Positions 37,929-51,200 of a stretch of 64,000 nt of DNA are shown here, piece by piece. The stretch is from Parietaria judaica. Taxonomy: Eukaryota; Streptophyta; Magnoliopsida; Rosales; Urticaceae. The stretch covers positions 37,460,521-37,524,520 of the forward strand of contig OX940866.1 of assembly GCA_954871525.1 (NCBI GenBank). The letters are read 5' to 3'. The position numbers and the translations under genes are program-made. The notes under the pieces were generated by a model. The model made no database searches. It saw only the letters and a program-made list of their open reading frames with translations, and was not told the DNA's origin. The number at the start of each line of letters is the position of its first letter. Position 1 is the first letter of the stretch.

Positions 37929-40165
37929 ATGTTATAGCATTTCTATAGAATTTCATTATTTTACATTTTTTACAACCTTAAATTTCGAACCAATTGAAAA
38001 AATAATGATTTTAGGGCTTATACATTGAAATTTTAATATAATAATAGTTCTCATGAAAAAATATGCAAGGATTAAATTGTTGACGAGAAATGCCATAGGA
38101 AATGTTATAGCATTTCCTATAGCATTTCTTTATTTTACATTTTTTACAACCTTAAATTTCGAACCAATTGAAAAAATAATGATTTTAGGGCTTATACATT
38201 GGAATTTGAATATTACAAGCGTTCTCATGCAAAAATATGCAAGGATTAAATTGTTGACGAGAAATGCCATAGGAAATGCTAGCATTTCCTATAGAATTTC
38301 TTTATTTTACATTTTTTACAACCTTAAATTTCGAACCAATTGAAAAAATAATGATTTTAGGGCTTATACATTGGAATTTGAATATAACAAGAGTTCTCAT
38401 GAAAAAATATGCAAGGATTAAATTGTTGACGAGAAATGCCATAGGAAATGTTATAGCATTTCCTATAGAATTTCATTATTTTACATTTTTTACAACCTTA
38501 AATTTTGAACCAATTGAAAAAATAATGATTTTAGGGCTTATACATTGGAATTTGAATATAACAAGAGTTCTCATGAAAAAATACGCAAGGATTAAATGGT
38601 TGACGAGAAATGCTATAGGAAATGCTAGCATTTCCTATAGAATTTCTTTATTTTACATTTTTTACAACCTTAAATTTCGAACCAATTGAAAAAATAATGA
38701 TTTTAGGGCTTATACATTGGAATTTGAATATTACAAGCGTTCTCATGCAAAAATATTCAAGGATTAAATTGTTGACGAGAAATGCCATAGGAAATGCATT
38801 TCCTATAGAATTTCTTTATTTTACATTTTTTACAACCTTAAATTTCGAACCAATTGAAAAAATAATTATTTTAGGGCTTATACATTGGAATTTGAATATA
38901 ACAAGAGTTCTCATGCAAAAATATGCAAGGATTAAATTGTTAACGAGAAATGCCATAGGAAATGCTATAGCATTTCCTATAGCATTTCTTTATTTTACAT
39001 TTTTTACAACCTTAAATTTTGAACCAATTGAAAAAATAATGATTTTAGGGCTTATACATTGGAATTTGAATATAACAAGAGTTCTCATGAAAAAATACGC
39101 AAGGATTAAATGGTTGACGAGAAATGCTATAGGAAATGCTATAGCATTTCCTATGGCATTTCTTTATTTTACATTTTTTACAACCTTAAATTTCGAACCA
39201 ATTGAAAAAATAATGATTTTAGGGCTTATACATTGGAATTTGAATATAACAAGAGTTCTCATGCAAAAATATGCAAAGATTAAATTGTTGACGAGAAATG
39301 CCATAGGAAATGCTAGCATTTCTTTATTTTACAATTTTTACAACCTTAAATTTCGAACCAATTGAAAAAATAATGATTTTAGGGCTTATACATTGGAATT
39401 TGAATATAACAAGAGTTCTCATGCAAAAATATGCAAGGATTAAATTGTTGACGAGAAATGCCATAGGAAATGCTATAGCATTTCCTATAGCATTTCTTTA
39501 TTTTACATTTTTTACAACCTTAAATTTCGAACCAATTGAAAAAATAATGATTTTAGGGCTTATACATTGGAATTTGAATATTACAAGCGTTCTCATGCAA
39601 AAATATGCAAGGATTAAATTGTTGACGAGAAATGCCATAGGAAATGCTATAGCATTTCCTATAGCATTTCTTTATTTTACAATTTTTACAACCTTAAATT
39701 TCGAACCAATTGAAAAAATAATGATTTTAGGGCTTATACATTGGAATTTGAATATAACAAGAGTTCTCATGCAAAAATATGCAAGGATTAAATTTTTAAC
39801 GAGAAATGCCATAGGAAATGCTATAGCATTTCCTATAGCATTTCTTTATTTTACATTTTTTACAACCTTAAATTTTGAACCAATTGAAAAAATAATGATT
39901 TTAGGGCTTATACATTGGAATTTGAATATAACAAGAGTTCTCATGAAAAAATACGCAAGGATTAAATGGTTGACGAGAAATGCCATAGGAAATGCTATAG
40001 CAATTCCTATAGCATTTCTTTATTTTACATTTTTTACAACCTTAAATTTCGAACCAATTGAAAAAATTATGATTTTAGGGCTTATACATTGGAATTTGAA
40101 TATAACAAGAGTTCTCATGCAAAAATATGCAAAGATTAAATTGTTGACGAGAAATGCCATAGGAA

Positions 40166-43100
40166 ATGCTAGCATTTCTTTATTTTACAATTTTTACAAC
40201 CTTAAATTTCGAACCAATTGAAAAAATAATGATTTTAGGGCTTATACATTGGAATTTGAATATAACAAGAGTTCTCATGCAAAAATATGCAAGGATTAAA
40301 TTGTTGACGAGAAATGCCATAGGAAATGCTATAGCATTTCATATAGCATTTCTTTATTTTACATTTTTTACAACCTTAAATTTCGAACCAATTGAAAAAA
40401 TAATGATTTTAGGGCTTATACATTGGAATTTGAATATTACAAGCGTTCTCATGCAGAAATATGCAAGGATTAAATTGTTGACGAGAAATGCCATAGGAAA
40501 TGCTATAGCATTTCCTATAGCATTTCTTTATTTTACAATTTTTACAACCTTAAATTTCGAACCAATTGAAAAAATAATGATTTTAGGGCTTATACATTGG
40601 AATTTGAATATAACAAGAGTTCTCATGCAAAAATATGCAAGGATTAAATTGTTAACGAGAAATGCCATAGGAAATGCTATAGCATTTCCTATAGCATTTC
40701 TTTATTTTACATTTTTTACAACCTTAAATTTCGAACCAATTGAAAAAATAATGATTTTAGGGCTTATACATTGGAATTTGAATATAACAAGAGTTCTCAT
40801 GCAAAAATATGCAAAGATTAAATTGTTGACGAGAAATGCCATAGGAAATGCTAGCATTTCTTTATTTTACAATTTTTACAACCTTAAATTTCGAACCAAT
40901 TGAAAAAATAATGATTTTAGGGCTTATACATTGGAATTTGAATATAACAAGAGTTCTCATGCAAAAATATGCAAGGATTAAATTGTTGACGAGAAATGCC
41001 ATAGGAAATGCTATAGCATTTCCTATAGCATTTCTTTATTTTACATTTTTTACAACCTTAAATTTCGAACCAATTGAAAACATAATGATTTTAGGGCTTA
41101 TACATTGGAATTTGAATATTACAAGCGTTCTCATGCAAAAATATGCAAGGATTAAATTGTTGACGAGAAATGCCATAGGAAATGCTATAGCATTTCCTAT
41201 AGCATTTCTTTATTTTACATTTTTTACAACCTTAAATTTCGAACCAATTGAAAAAATAATGATTTTAGGGCTTATACATTGGAATTTGAATATTACAAGC
41301 GTTCTCATGCAAAAATATGCAAGGATTAAATTGTTGACGAGAAATGCCATAGGAAATGCTAGCATTTCCTATAGAATTTCTTTATTTTACATTTTTTACA
41401 ACCTTAAATTTCGAACCAATTGAAAAAATAATTATTTTAGGGCTTATACATTGGAATTTGAATATAACAAGAGTTCTCATGCAAAAATATGCAAGGATTA
41501 AATTTTTAACGAGAAATGCCATAGGAAATGCTATAGCATTTCCTATAGCATTTCTTTATTTTACAATTTTTACAACCTTAAATTTTGAACCAATTGAAAA
41601 AATAATGATTTTAGGGCTTATACATTGGAATTTGAATATAACAAGAGTTCTCATGAAAAAATACGCAAGGATTAAATGGTTGACGAGAAATGCCATAGGA
41701 AATGCTATAGCATTTCCTATAGCATTTCTTTATTTTACATTTTTTACAACCTTAAATTTCGAACCAATTGAAAAAATAATGATTTTAGGGCTTATACATT
41801 GGAATTTGAATATAACAAGAGTTCTCATGCAAAAATATGCAAAGATTAAATTGTTGACGAGAAATGCCATAGGAAATGCTAGCATTTCTTTATTTTACAA
41901 TTTTTACAACCTTAAATTTCGAACCAATTGAAAAAATAATGATTTTAGGGCTTATACATTGGAATTTGAATATAACAAGAGTTCTCATGCAAAAATATGC
42001 AAGGATTAAATTGTTGACGAGAAATGCCATAGGAAATGCTATAGCATTTCCTATAGCATTTCTTTATTTTACATTTTTTACAACCTTAAATTTCGAACCA
42101 ATTGAAAAAATAATGATTTTAGGGCTTATACATTAGAATTTGAATATTACAATCGTTCTCATGCAAAAATATGCAAGGATTAAATTGTTGACGAGAAATG
42201 CCATAGTAAATGCTAGCATTTCCTATAGAATTTCTTTATTTTACATTTTTTACAACCTTAAATTTCGAACCAATTGAAAAAATAATTATTTTAGGGCTTA
42301 TACATTGGAATTTGAATATAACAAGAGTTCTCATGCAAAAATATGCAAGGATTAAATTGTTAATGAGAAATGCCATAGGAAATGCTATAGCATTTCCTAT
42401 AGCATTTCTTTATTTTACATTTTTTATAACCTTAAATTTTGAACCAATTGAAAAAATAATTATTTTAGGGCTTATACATTGGAATTTGAATATAACAAGA
42501 GTTCTCATGAAAAAATACGCAAGGATTAAATGGTTGACGATAAATGCCATAGGAAATGCTATAGCATTTCCTATAGCATTTCTTTATTTTACATTTTTTA
42601 CAACCTTAAATTTCGAACCAATTGAAAAAATAATGATTTTAGGGCTTATACATTGGAATTTGAATATAACAAGAGTTCTCATGCAAAAATATGCAAAGAT
42701 TAAATTGTTGACGAGAAATGCCATAGGAAATGCTAGCATTTCTTTATTTAACAATTTTTACAACCTTAAATTTCGAACCAATTGAAAAAATAATGATTTT
42801 AGGGCTTATACATTGGAATTTGAATATAACAAGAGTTCTCATGCAAAAATATGCAAGGATTAAATTGTTGACGAGAAATGCCATAGGAAATGCTATAGCA
42901 TTTCCTATAGCATTTCTTTATTTTACAATTTTTACAACCTTAAATTTTGAACCAATTGAAAAAATAATGATTTTAGGGCTTATACATTGGAATTTGAATA
43001 TAACAAGAGTTCTCATGCAAAAATATGCAAGGATTAAATTGTTGACGAGAAATGCCATAGGAAATGCTATAGCATTTCCTATAGCATTTCTTTATTTTAC

Positions 43101-43586
43101 AATTTTTACAACCTTAAATTTCGAACCAATTGAAAAAATAATGATTTTAGGGCTTATACATTGGAATTTAAATATAACAAGCGTTCTCATGCAAAAATAT
43201 GCAAGGATTAAATTGTTGACGAGAAATGCCATAGGAAATGCTATAGCATTTCCTATAGCATTTCTTTATTTTACATTTTTTACAACCTTAAATTTTGAAC
43301 CAATTGAAAAAATAATGATTTTAGGGCTTATACATTGGAATTTGAATATAACAAGAGTTCTCATGAAAAAATACGCAAGGATTAAATGGTTGACGAGAAA
43401 TGCCATAGGAAATGCTATAGCATTTCCTATAGCATTTCTTTATTTTACATTTTTTACAACCTTAAATTTCGAACCAATTGAAAAAATAATGATTTTAGGG
43501 CTTATACATTGGAATTTGAATATAACAAGAGTTCTTCATGCAAAAATATGCAAGGACTAAATTGTTGACGAGAAATGCCATAGGAA
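40166..43586 (+). repeat. Transitional satellite between HOR families A and B
   Basis: Blocks counted between 'aaatgctagc' monomers are 682, 508, 520, 334, 520 and 857 bp. The start (40166-40847) carries family A variants 'catttcatatag' and 'catgcagaaat'; the rest increasingly matches family B order. The 857-bp block is an 856-bp 5-mer with a 1-bp insertion (GTTCTTCATG at 43531-43540). A change from GGA to TAG-type 'attagaattt' near 42134 and 'atagtaaatgctagc' near 42205 are private. There is no gene. Confidence 0.85.
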
Positions 43587-45294
43587 ATGCTAGCATTTCT
43601 TTATTTTACAATTTTTACAACCTTAAATTTCGAACCAATTGAAAAAATAATGATTTTAGGGCTTATACATTGGAATTTGAATATAACAAGAGTTCTCATG
43701 AAAAAATATGCAAGGATTAAATTGTTGACGAGAAATGCCATAGGAAATGCTATAGCATTTCCTATAGCATTTCTTTATTTTACATTTTTTACAACCTTAA
43801 ATTTCGAACCAATTGAAAAAATAATGATTTTAGGGCTTATACATTGGAATTTGAATATTACAAGCGTTCTCATGCAAAAATATGCAAGGATTAAATTGTT
43901 GACGAGAAATGCCATAGGAAATGCTAGCATTTCCTATAGAATTTCTTTATTTTACATTTTTTACAACCTTAAATTTCGAACCAATTGAAAAAATAATTAT
44001 TTTAGGGCTTATACATTGGAATTTGAATATAACAAGAGTTCTCATGCAAAAATATGCAAGGATTAAATTTTTAACGAGAAATGCCATAGGAAATGCTATA
44101 GCATTTCCTATAGCATTTCTTTATTTTACATTTTTTACAACCTTAAATTTTGAACCAATTGAAAAAATAATGATTTTAGGGCTTATACATTGGAATTTGA
44201 ATATAACAAGAGTTCTCATGAAAAAATACGCAAGGATTAAATGGTTGACGAGAAATGCCATAGGAAATGCTATAGCATTTCCTATAGCATTTCTTTATTT
44301 TACATTTTTTACAACCTTAAATTTCGAACCAATTGAAAAAATAATGATTTTAGGGCTTATACATTGGAATTTGAATATAACAAGAGTTCTCATGCAAAAA
44401 TATGCAAGGATTAAATTGTTGACGAGAAATGCCATAGGAAATGCTAGCATTTCTTTATTTTACAATTTTTACAACCTTAAATTTCGAACCAATTGAAAAA
44501 ATAATGATTTTAGGGCTTATACATTGGAATTTGAATATAACAAGAGTTCTCATGAAAAAATATGCAAGGATTAAATTGTTGACGAGAAATGCCATAGGAA
44601 ATGCTATAGCATTTCCTATAGCATTTCTTTATTTTACATTTTTTACAACCTTAAATTTCGAACCAATTGAAAAAATAATGATTTTAGGGCTTATACATTG
44701 GAATTTGAATATTACAAGCGTTCTCATGCAAAAATATGCAAGGATTAAATTGTTGACGAGAAATGCCATAGGAAATGCTAGCATTTCCTATAGAATTTCT
44801 TTATTTTACATTTTTTACAACCTTAAATTTCGAACCAATTGAAAAAATAATTATTTTAGGGCTTATACATTGGAATTTGAATATAACAAGAGTTCTCATG
44901 CAAAAATATGCAAGGATTAAATTTTTAACGAGAAATGCCATAGGAAATGCTATAGCATTTCCTATAGCATTTCTTTATTTTACATTTTTTACAACCTTAA
45001 ATTTTGAACCAATTGAAAAAATAATGATTTTAGGGCTTATACATTGGAATTTGAATATAACAAGAGTTCTCATGAAAAAATACGCAAGGATTAAATGGTT
45101 GACGAGAAATGCCATAGGAAATGCTATAGCATTTCCTATAGCATTTCTTTATTTTACATTTTTTACAACCTTAAATTTCGAACCAATTGAAAAAATAATG
45201 ATTTTAGGGCTTATACATTGGAATTTGAATATAACAAGAGTTCTCATGCAAAAATATGCAAAGATTAAATTGTTGACGAGAAATGCCATAGGAA
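43587..45294 (+). repeat. Two tandem 854-bp 5-mers
   Basis: Units 43587-44440 and 44441-45294, each 160 + 174 + 172 + 174 + 174 bp. They are nearly identical and carry the same class order: the 160-bp 'gctagcatttcttt' monomer, a full-length one ending 'attacaagcg', the 172-bp one with 'aataattatttt', one with 'ttaacg', and one introduced by 'gaaaaaatacgcaagg...aaatgg'. The same 5-mer reappears as a tandem pair at 61251-62958. Confidence 0.88.
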
Positions 45295-48200
45295 ATGCTA
45301 GCATTTCTTTATTTTACAATTTTTACAACCTTAAATTTCGAACCAATTGAAAAAATAATGATTTTAGGGCTTATACATTGGAATTTGAATATAACAAGAG
45401 TTCTCATGCAAAAATATGCAAGGATTAAATTGTTGACGAGAAATGCCATAGGAAATGCTATAGCATTTCCTATAGCATTTCTTTATTTTACAATTTTTAC
45501 AACCTTAAATTTTGAACCAATTGAAAAAATAATGATTTTAGGGCTTATACATTGGAATTTGAATATAACAAGAGTTCTCATGCAAAAATATGCAAGGATT
45601 AAATTGTTGACGAGAAATTCCATAGGAAATGCTATAGCATTTCCTATAGCATTTCTTTATTTTACAATTTTTACAACCTTAAATTTCGAACCAATTGAAA
45701 AAATAATGATTTTAGGGCTTATACATTGGAATTTGAATATAACAAGAGTTCTCATGCAAAAATATGCAAGGATTAAATTGTTGACGAGAAATGCCATAGG
45801 AAATGCTATAGCATTTCCTATAGCATTTCTTTATTTTACAATTTTTACAACCTTAAATATCGAACCAATTGAAAAAATAATGATTTTAGGGCTTATACAT
45901 TGGAATTTGAATATAACAAGAGTTCTCATGCAAAAATATGCAAGGATTAAATTGTTAACGAGAAATGCCATAGGAAATGCTATAGCATTTCCTATAGCAT
46001 TTCTTTATTTTACATTTTTTACAACCTTAAATTTTGAACCAATTGAAAAAATAATGATTTTAGGGCTTATACATTGGAATTTGAATATAACAAGAGTTCT
46101 CATGAAAAAATACGCAAGGATTAAATGGTTGACGAGAAATGCCATAGGAAATGCTATAGCATTTCCTATAGCATTTCTTTATTTTACATTTTTTACAACC
46201 TTAAATTTCGAACCAATTGAAAAAATAATGATTTTAGGGCTTATACATTGGAATTTGAATATAACAAGAGTTCTCATGCAAAAATATGCAAAGATTAAAT
46301 TGTTGACGAGAAATGCCATAGGAAATGCTAGCATTTCTTTATTTTACAATTTTTACAACCTTAAATTTCGAACCAATTGAAAAAATAATGATTTTAGGGC
46401 TTATACATTGGAATTTGAATATAACAAGAGTTCTCATGCAAAAATATGCAAGGATTAAATTGTTGACGAGAAATGCCATAGGAAATGCTATAGCATTTCC
46501 TATAGCATTTCTTTATTTTACATTTTTTACAACCTTAAATTTCGAACCAATTGAAAAAATAATGATTTTAGGGCTTATACATTGGAATTTGAATATTACA
46601 AGCGTTCTCATGCAAAAATATGCAAGGATTAAATTGTTGACGAGAAATGCCATAGGAAATGCTAGCATTTCCTATAGAATTTCTTTATTTTACATTTTTT
46701 ACAACCTTAAATTTCGAACCAATTGAAAAAATAATTATTTTAGGGCTTATACATTGGAATTTGAATATAACAAGAGTTCTCATGCAAAAATATGCAAGGA
46801 TTAAATTGTTAACGAGAAATGCCATAGGAAATGCTATAGCATTTCCTATAGCATTTCTTTATTTTACATTTTTTACAACCTTAAATTTTGAACCAATTGA
46901 AAAAATAATGATTTTAGGGCTTATACATTGGAATTTGAATATAACAAGAGTTCTCATGAAAAAATACGCAAGGATTAAATGGATGACGAGAAATGCCATA
47001 GGAAATGCTATAGCATTTCCTATAGCATTTCTTTATTTTACATTTTTTACAACCTTAAATTTTGAACCAAATGAAAAAATAATGATTTTAGGGCTTATAC
47101 ATTGGAATTTGAATATTACAAGAGTTCTCATGCAAAAATATGCAAGGATTAAATTGTTGACGAGAAATGCTATAGGAAATGCTAGCATTTCCTATAGAAT
47201 TTCTTTATTTTACATTTTTTACAACCTTAAATTTCGAACCAATTGAAAAAATAATTATTTTAGGGCTTATACATTGGAATTTGAATATAACAAGAGTTCT
47301 CATGCAAAAATATGCAAGGATTAAATTGTTAACGAGAAATGCCATAGGAAATGCTATAGCATTTCCTATAGCATTTCTTTATTTTACATTTTTTACAACC
47401 TTAAATTTTGAACCAATTGAAAAAATAATGATTTTAGGGCTTATACATTGGAATTTGAATATAACAAGAGTTCTCATGAAAAAATACGCAAGGATTAAAT
47501 GGTTGACGAGAAATGCCATAGGAAATGCTATAGCATTTCCTATAGCATTTCTTTATTTTACATTTTTTACAACCTTAAATTTCGAACCAATTGAAAAAAT
47601 AATGATTTTAGGGCTTATACATTGGAATTTGAATATAACAAGAGTTCTCATGCAAAAATATGCAAAGATTAAATTGTTGACGAGAAATGCCATAGGAAAT
47701 GCTAGCATTTCTTTATTTTACAATTTTTACAACCTTAAATTTCGAACCAATTGAAAAAATAATGATTTTAGGGCTTATACATTGGAATTTGAATATAACA
47801 AGAGTTCTCATGCAAAAATATGCAAGGATTAAATTGTTGACGAGAAATGCCATAGGAAATGCTATAGCATTTCCTATAGCATTTCTTTATTTTACAATTT
47901 TTACAACCTTAAATTTCGAACCAATTGAAAAAATAATGATTTTAGGGCTTATACATTGGAATTTGAATATAACAAGAGTTCTCATGCAAAAATATGCAAG
48001 GATTAAATTGTTGACGAGAAATGCCATAGGAAATGCTATAGCATTTCCTATAGCATTTCTTTATTTTACAATTTTTACAACCTTAAATTTCGAACCAATT
48101 GAAAAAATAATGATTTTAGGGCTTATACATTGGAATTTGAATATAACAAGAGTTCTCATGCAAAAATATGCAAGGATTAAATTGTTAACGAGAAATGCCA

Positions 48201-51200
48201 TAGGAAATGCTATAGCATTTCCTATAGCATTTCTTTATTTTACATTTTTTACAACCTTAAATTTTGAACCAATTGAAAAAATAATGATTTTAGGGCTTAT
48301 ACATTGGAATTTGAATATAACAAGAGTTCTCATGAAAAAATACGCAAGGATTAAATGGTTGACGAGAAATGCCATAGGAAATGCTATAGCATTTCCTATA
48401 GCATTTCTTTATTTTACATTTTTTACAACCTTAAATTTCGAACCAATTGAAAAAATAATGATTTTAGGGCTTATACATTGGAATTTGAATATAACAAGAG
48501 TTCTCATGCAAAAATATGCAAAGATTAAATTGTTGACGAGAAATGCCATAGGAAATGCTAGCATTTCTTTATTTTACAATTTTTACAACCTTAAATTTCG
48601 AACCAATTGAAAAAATAATGATTTTAGGGCTTATACATTGGAATTTGAATATAACAAGAGTTCTCATGCAAAAATATGCAAGGATTAAATTGTTGACGAG
48701 AAATGCTATAGGAAATGCTATAGCATTTCCTATAGCATTTCTTTATTTTACATTTTTTACAACCTTAAATTTCGAACCAATTGAAAAAATAATGATTTTA
48801 GGGCTTATACATTGGAATTTGAATATTACAAGCGTTCTCATGCAAAAATATGCAAGGACTAAATTGTTGACGAGAAATGCCATAGGAAATGCTAGCATTT
48901 CCTATAGAATTTCTTTATTTTACATTTTTTACAACCTTAAATTTCGAACCAATTGAAAAAATAATTATTTTAGGGCTTATACATTGGAATTTGAATATAA
49001 CAAGAGTTCTCATGCAAAAATATGCAAGGATTAAATTGTTAACGAGAAATGCCATAGGAAATGCTATAGCATTTCCTATAGCATTTCTTTATTTTACATT
49101 TTTTACAACCTTAAATTTTGAACCAATTGAAAAAATAATGATTTTAGGGCTTATACATTGGAATTTGAATATAACAAGAGTTCTCATGAAAAAATACGCA
49201 AGGATTAAATGGATGACGAGAAATGCCATAGGAAATGCTATAGCATTTCCTATAGCATTTCTTTATTTTACATTTTTTACAACCTTAAATTTTGAACCAA
49301 TTGAAAAAATAATGATTTTAGGGCTTATACATTGGAATTTGAATATTACAAGCGTTCTCATGCAAAAATATGCAAGGATTAAATTGTTGACGAGAAATGC
49401 CATAGGAAATGCTAGCATTTCCTATAGAATTTCTTTATTTTACATTTTTTACAACCTTAAATTTCGAACCAATTGAAAAAATAATTATTTTAGGGCTTAT
49501 ACATTGGAATTTGAATATAACAAGAGTTCTCATGCAAAAATATGCAAGGATTAAATTGTTAACGAGAAATGCCATAGGAAATGCTATAGCATTTCCTATA
49601 GCATTTCTTTATTTTACATTTTTTACAACCTTAAATTTTGAACCAATTGAAAAAATAATGATTTTAGGGCTTATACATTGGAATTTGAATATAACAAGAG
49701 TTCTCATGAAAAAATACGCAAGGATTAAATGGTTGACGAGAAATGCCATAGGAAATGCTATAGCATTTCCTATAGCATTTCTTTATTTTACATTTTTTAC
49801 AACCTTAAATTTCGAACCAATTGAAAAAATAATGATTTTAGGGCTTATACATTGGAATTTGAATATAACAAGAGTTCTCATGCAAAAATATGCAAAGATT
49901 AAATTGTTGACGAGAAATGCCATAGGAAATGCTAGCATTTCTTTATTTTACAATTTTTACAACCTTAAATTTCGAACCAATTGAAAAAATAATGATTTTA
50001 GGGCTTATACATTGGAATTTGAATATAACAAGAGTTCTCATGCAAAAATATGCAAGGATTAAATTGTTGACGAGAAATGCCATAGGAAATGCTATAGCAT
50101 TTCCTATAGCATTTCTTTATTTTACATTTTTTACAACCTTAAATTTCGAACCAATTGAAAAAATAATGATTTTAGGGCTTATACATTGGAATTTGAATAT
50201 TACAAGCGTTCTCATGCAAAAATATGCAAGGATTAAATTGTTGACGAGAAATGCCATAGGAAATGCTAGCATTTCCTATAGAATTTCTTTATTTTACATT
50301 TTTTACAACCTTAAATTTCGAACCAATTGAAAAAATAATTATTTTAGGGCTTATACATTGGAATTTGAATATAACAAGAGTTCTCATGCAAAAATATGCA
50401 AGGATTAAATTGTTAACGAGAAATGCCATAGGAAATGCTATAGCATTTCCTATAGCATTTCTTTATTTTACATTTTTTACAACCTTAAATTTTGAACCAA
50501 TTGAAAAAATAATGATTTTAGGGCTTATACATTGGAATTTGAATATAACAAGAGTTCTCATGAAAAAATACGCAAGGATTAAATGGATGACGAGAAATGC
50601 CATAGGAAATGCTATAGCATTTCCTATAGCATTTCTTTATTTTACATTTTTTACAACCTTAAATTTTGAACCAAATGAAAAAATAATGATTTTAGGGCTT
50701 ATACATTGGAATTTGAATATTACAAGCGTTCTCATGCAAAAATATGCAAGGATTAAATTGTTGACGAGAAATGCCATAGGAAATGCTAGCATTTCCTATA
50801 GAATTTCTTTATTTTACATTTTTTACAACCTTAAATTTCGAACCAATTGAAAAAATAATTATTTTAGGGCTTATACATTGGAATTTGAATATAACAAGAG
50901 TTCTCATGCAAAAATATGCAAGGATTAAATTGTTAACGAGAAATGCCATAGGAAATGCTATAGCATTTCCTATAGCATTTCTTTATTTTACATTTTTTAC
51001 AACCTTAAATTTTGAACCAATTGAAAAAATAATGATTTTAGGGCTTATACATTGGAATTTGAATATAACAAGAGTTCTCATGAAAAAATACGCAAGGATT
51101 AAATGGTTGACGAGAAATGCCATAGGAAATGCTATAGCATTTCCTATAGCATTTCTTTATTTTACATTTTTTACAACCTTAAATTTCGAACCAATTGAAA

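Larger units (their letters stand above)
17531..40165 (+). repeat. Higher-order repeat family A
   Basis: Seven blocks start with the same 8-monomer head, at 17531, 20603, 26566, 30856, 33455, 35692 and 37929. Head monomer lengths are 173, 174, 172, 174, 172, 168, 174, 174 bp (in the first block the sixth is 172). Markers are 'ggaaatgttatagcatttctatag' (a fixed 1-bp loss making the 173-mer), 'aatttcattatttt', and the 168-bp 'ggaaatgcatttcc' monomer ('ggaaatgtatttcc' at about 31721). Block lengths are 3072, 5963, 4290, 2599, 2237, 2237 and 2237 bp, or 18, 35, 25, 15, 13, 13 and 13 monomers. Monomer order within blocks is preserved, so homogenisation works on multi-monomer units. Confidence 0.88.

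Noticed and set aside
33455..40165. Near-identical HOR units as a purely artificial assembly repeat
   Set aside because: Units carry distinct private variants and changes in monomer content, so at least most are real. Exact copy number cannot be confirmed without reads.
43531..43540. Single-base indels (insertion here; losses near 29075 and 5033) as functional changes
   Set aside because: They affect single monomers, break no known function, and could be sequencing or assembly errors.
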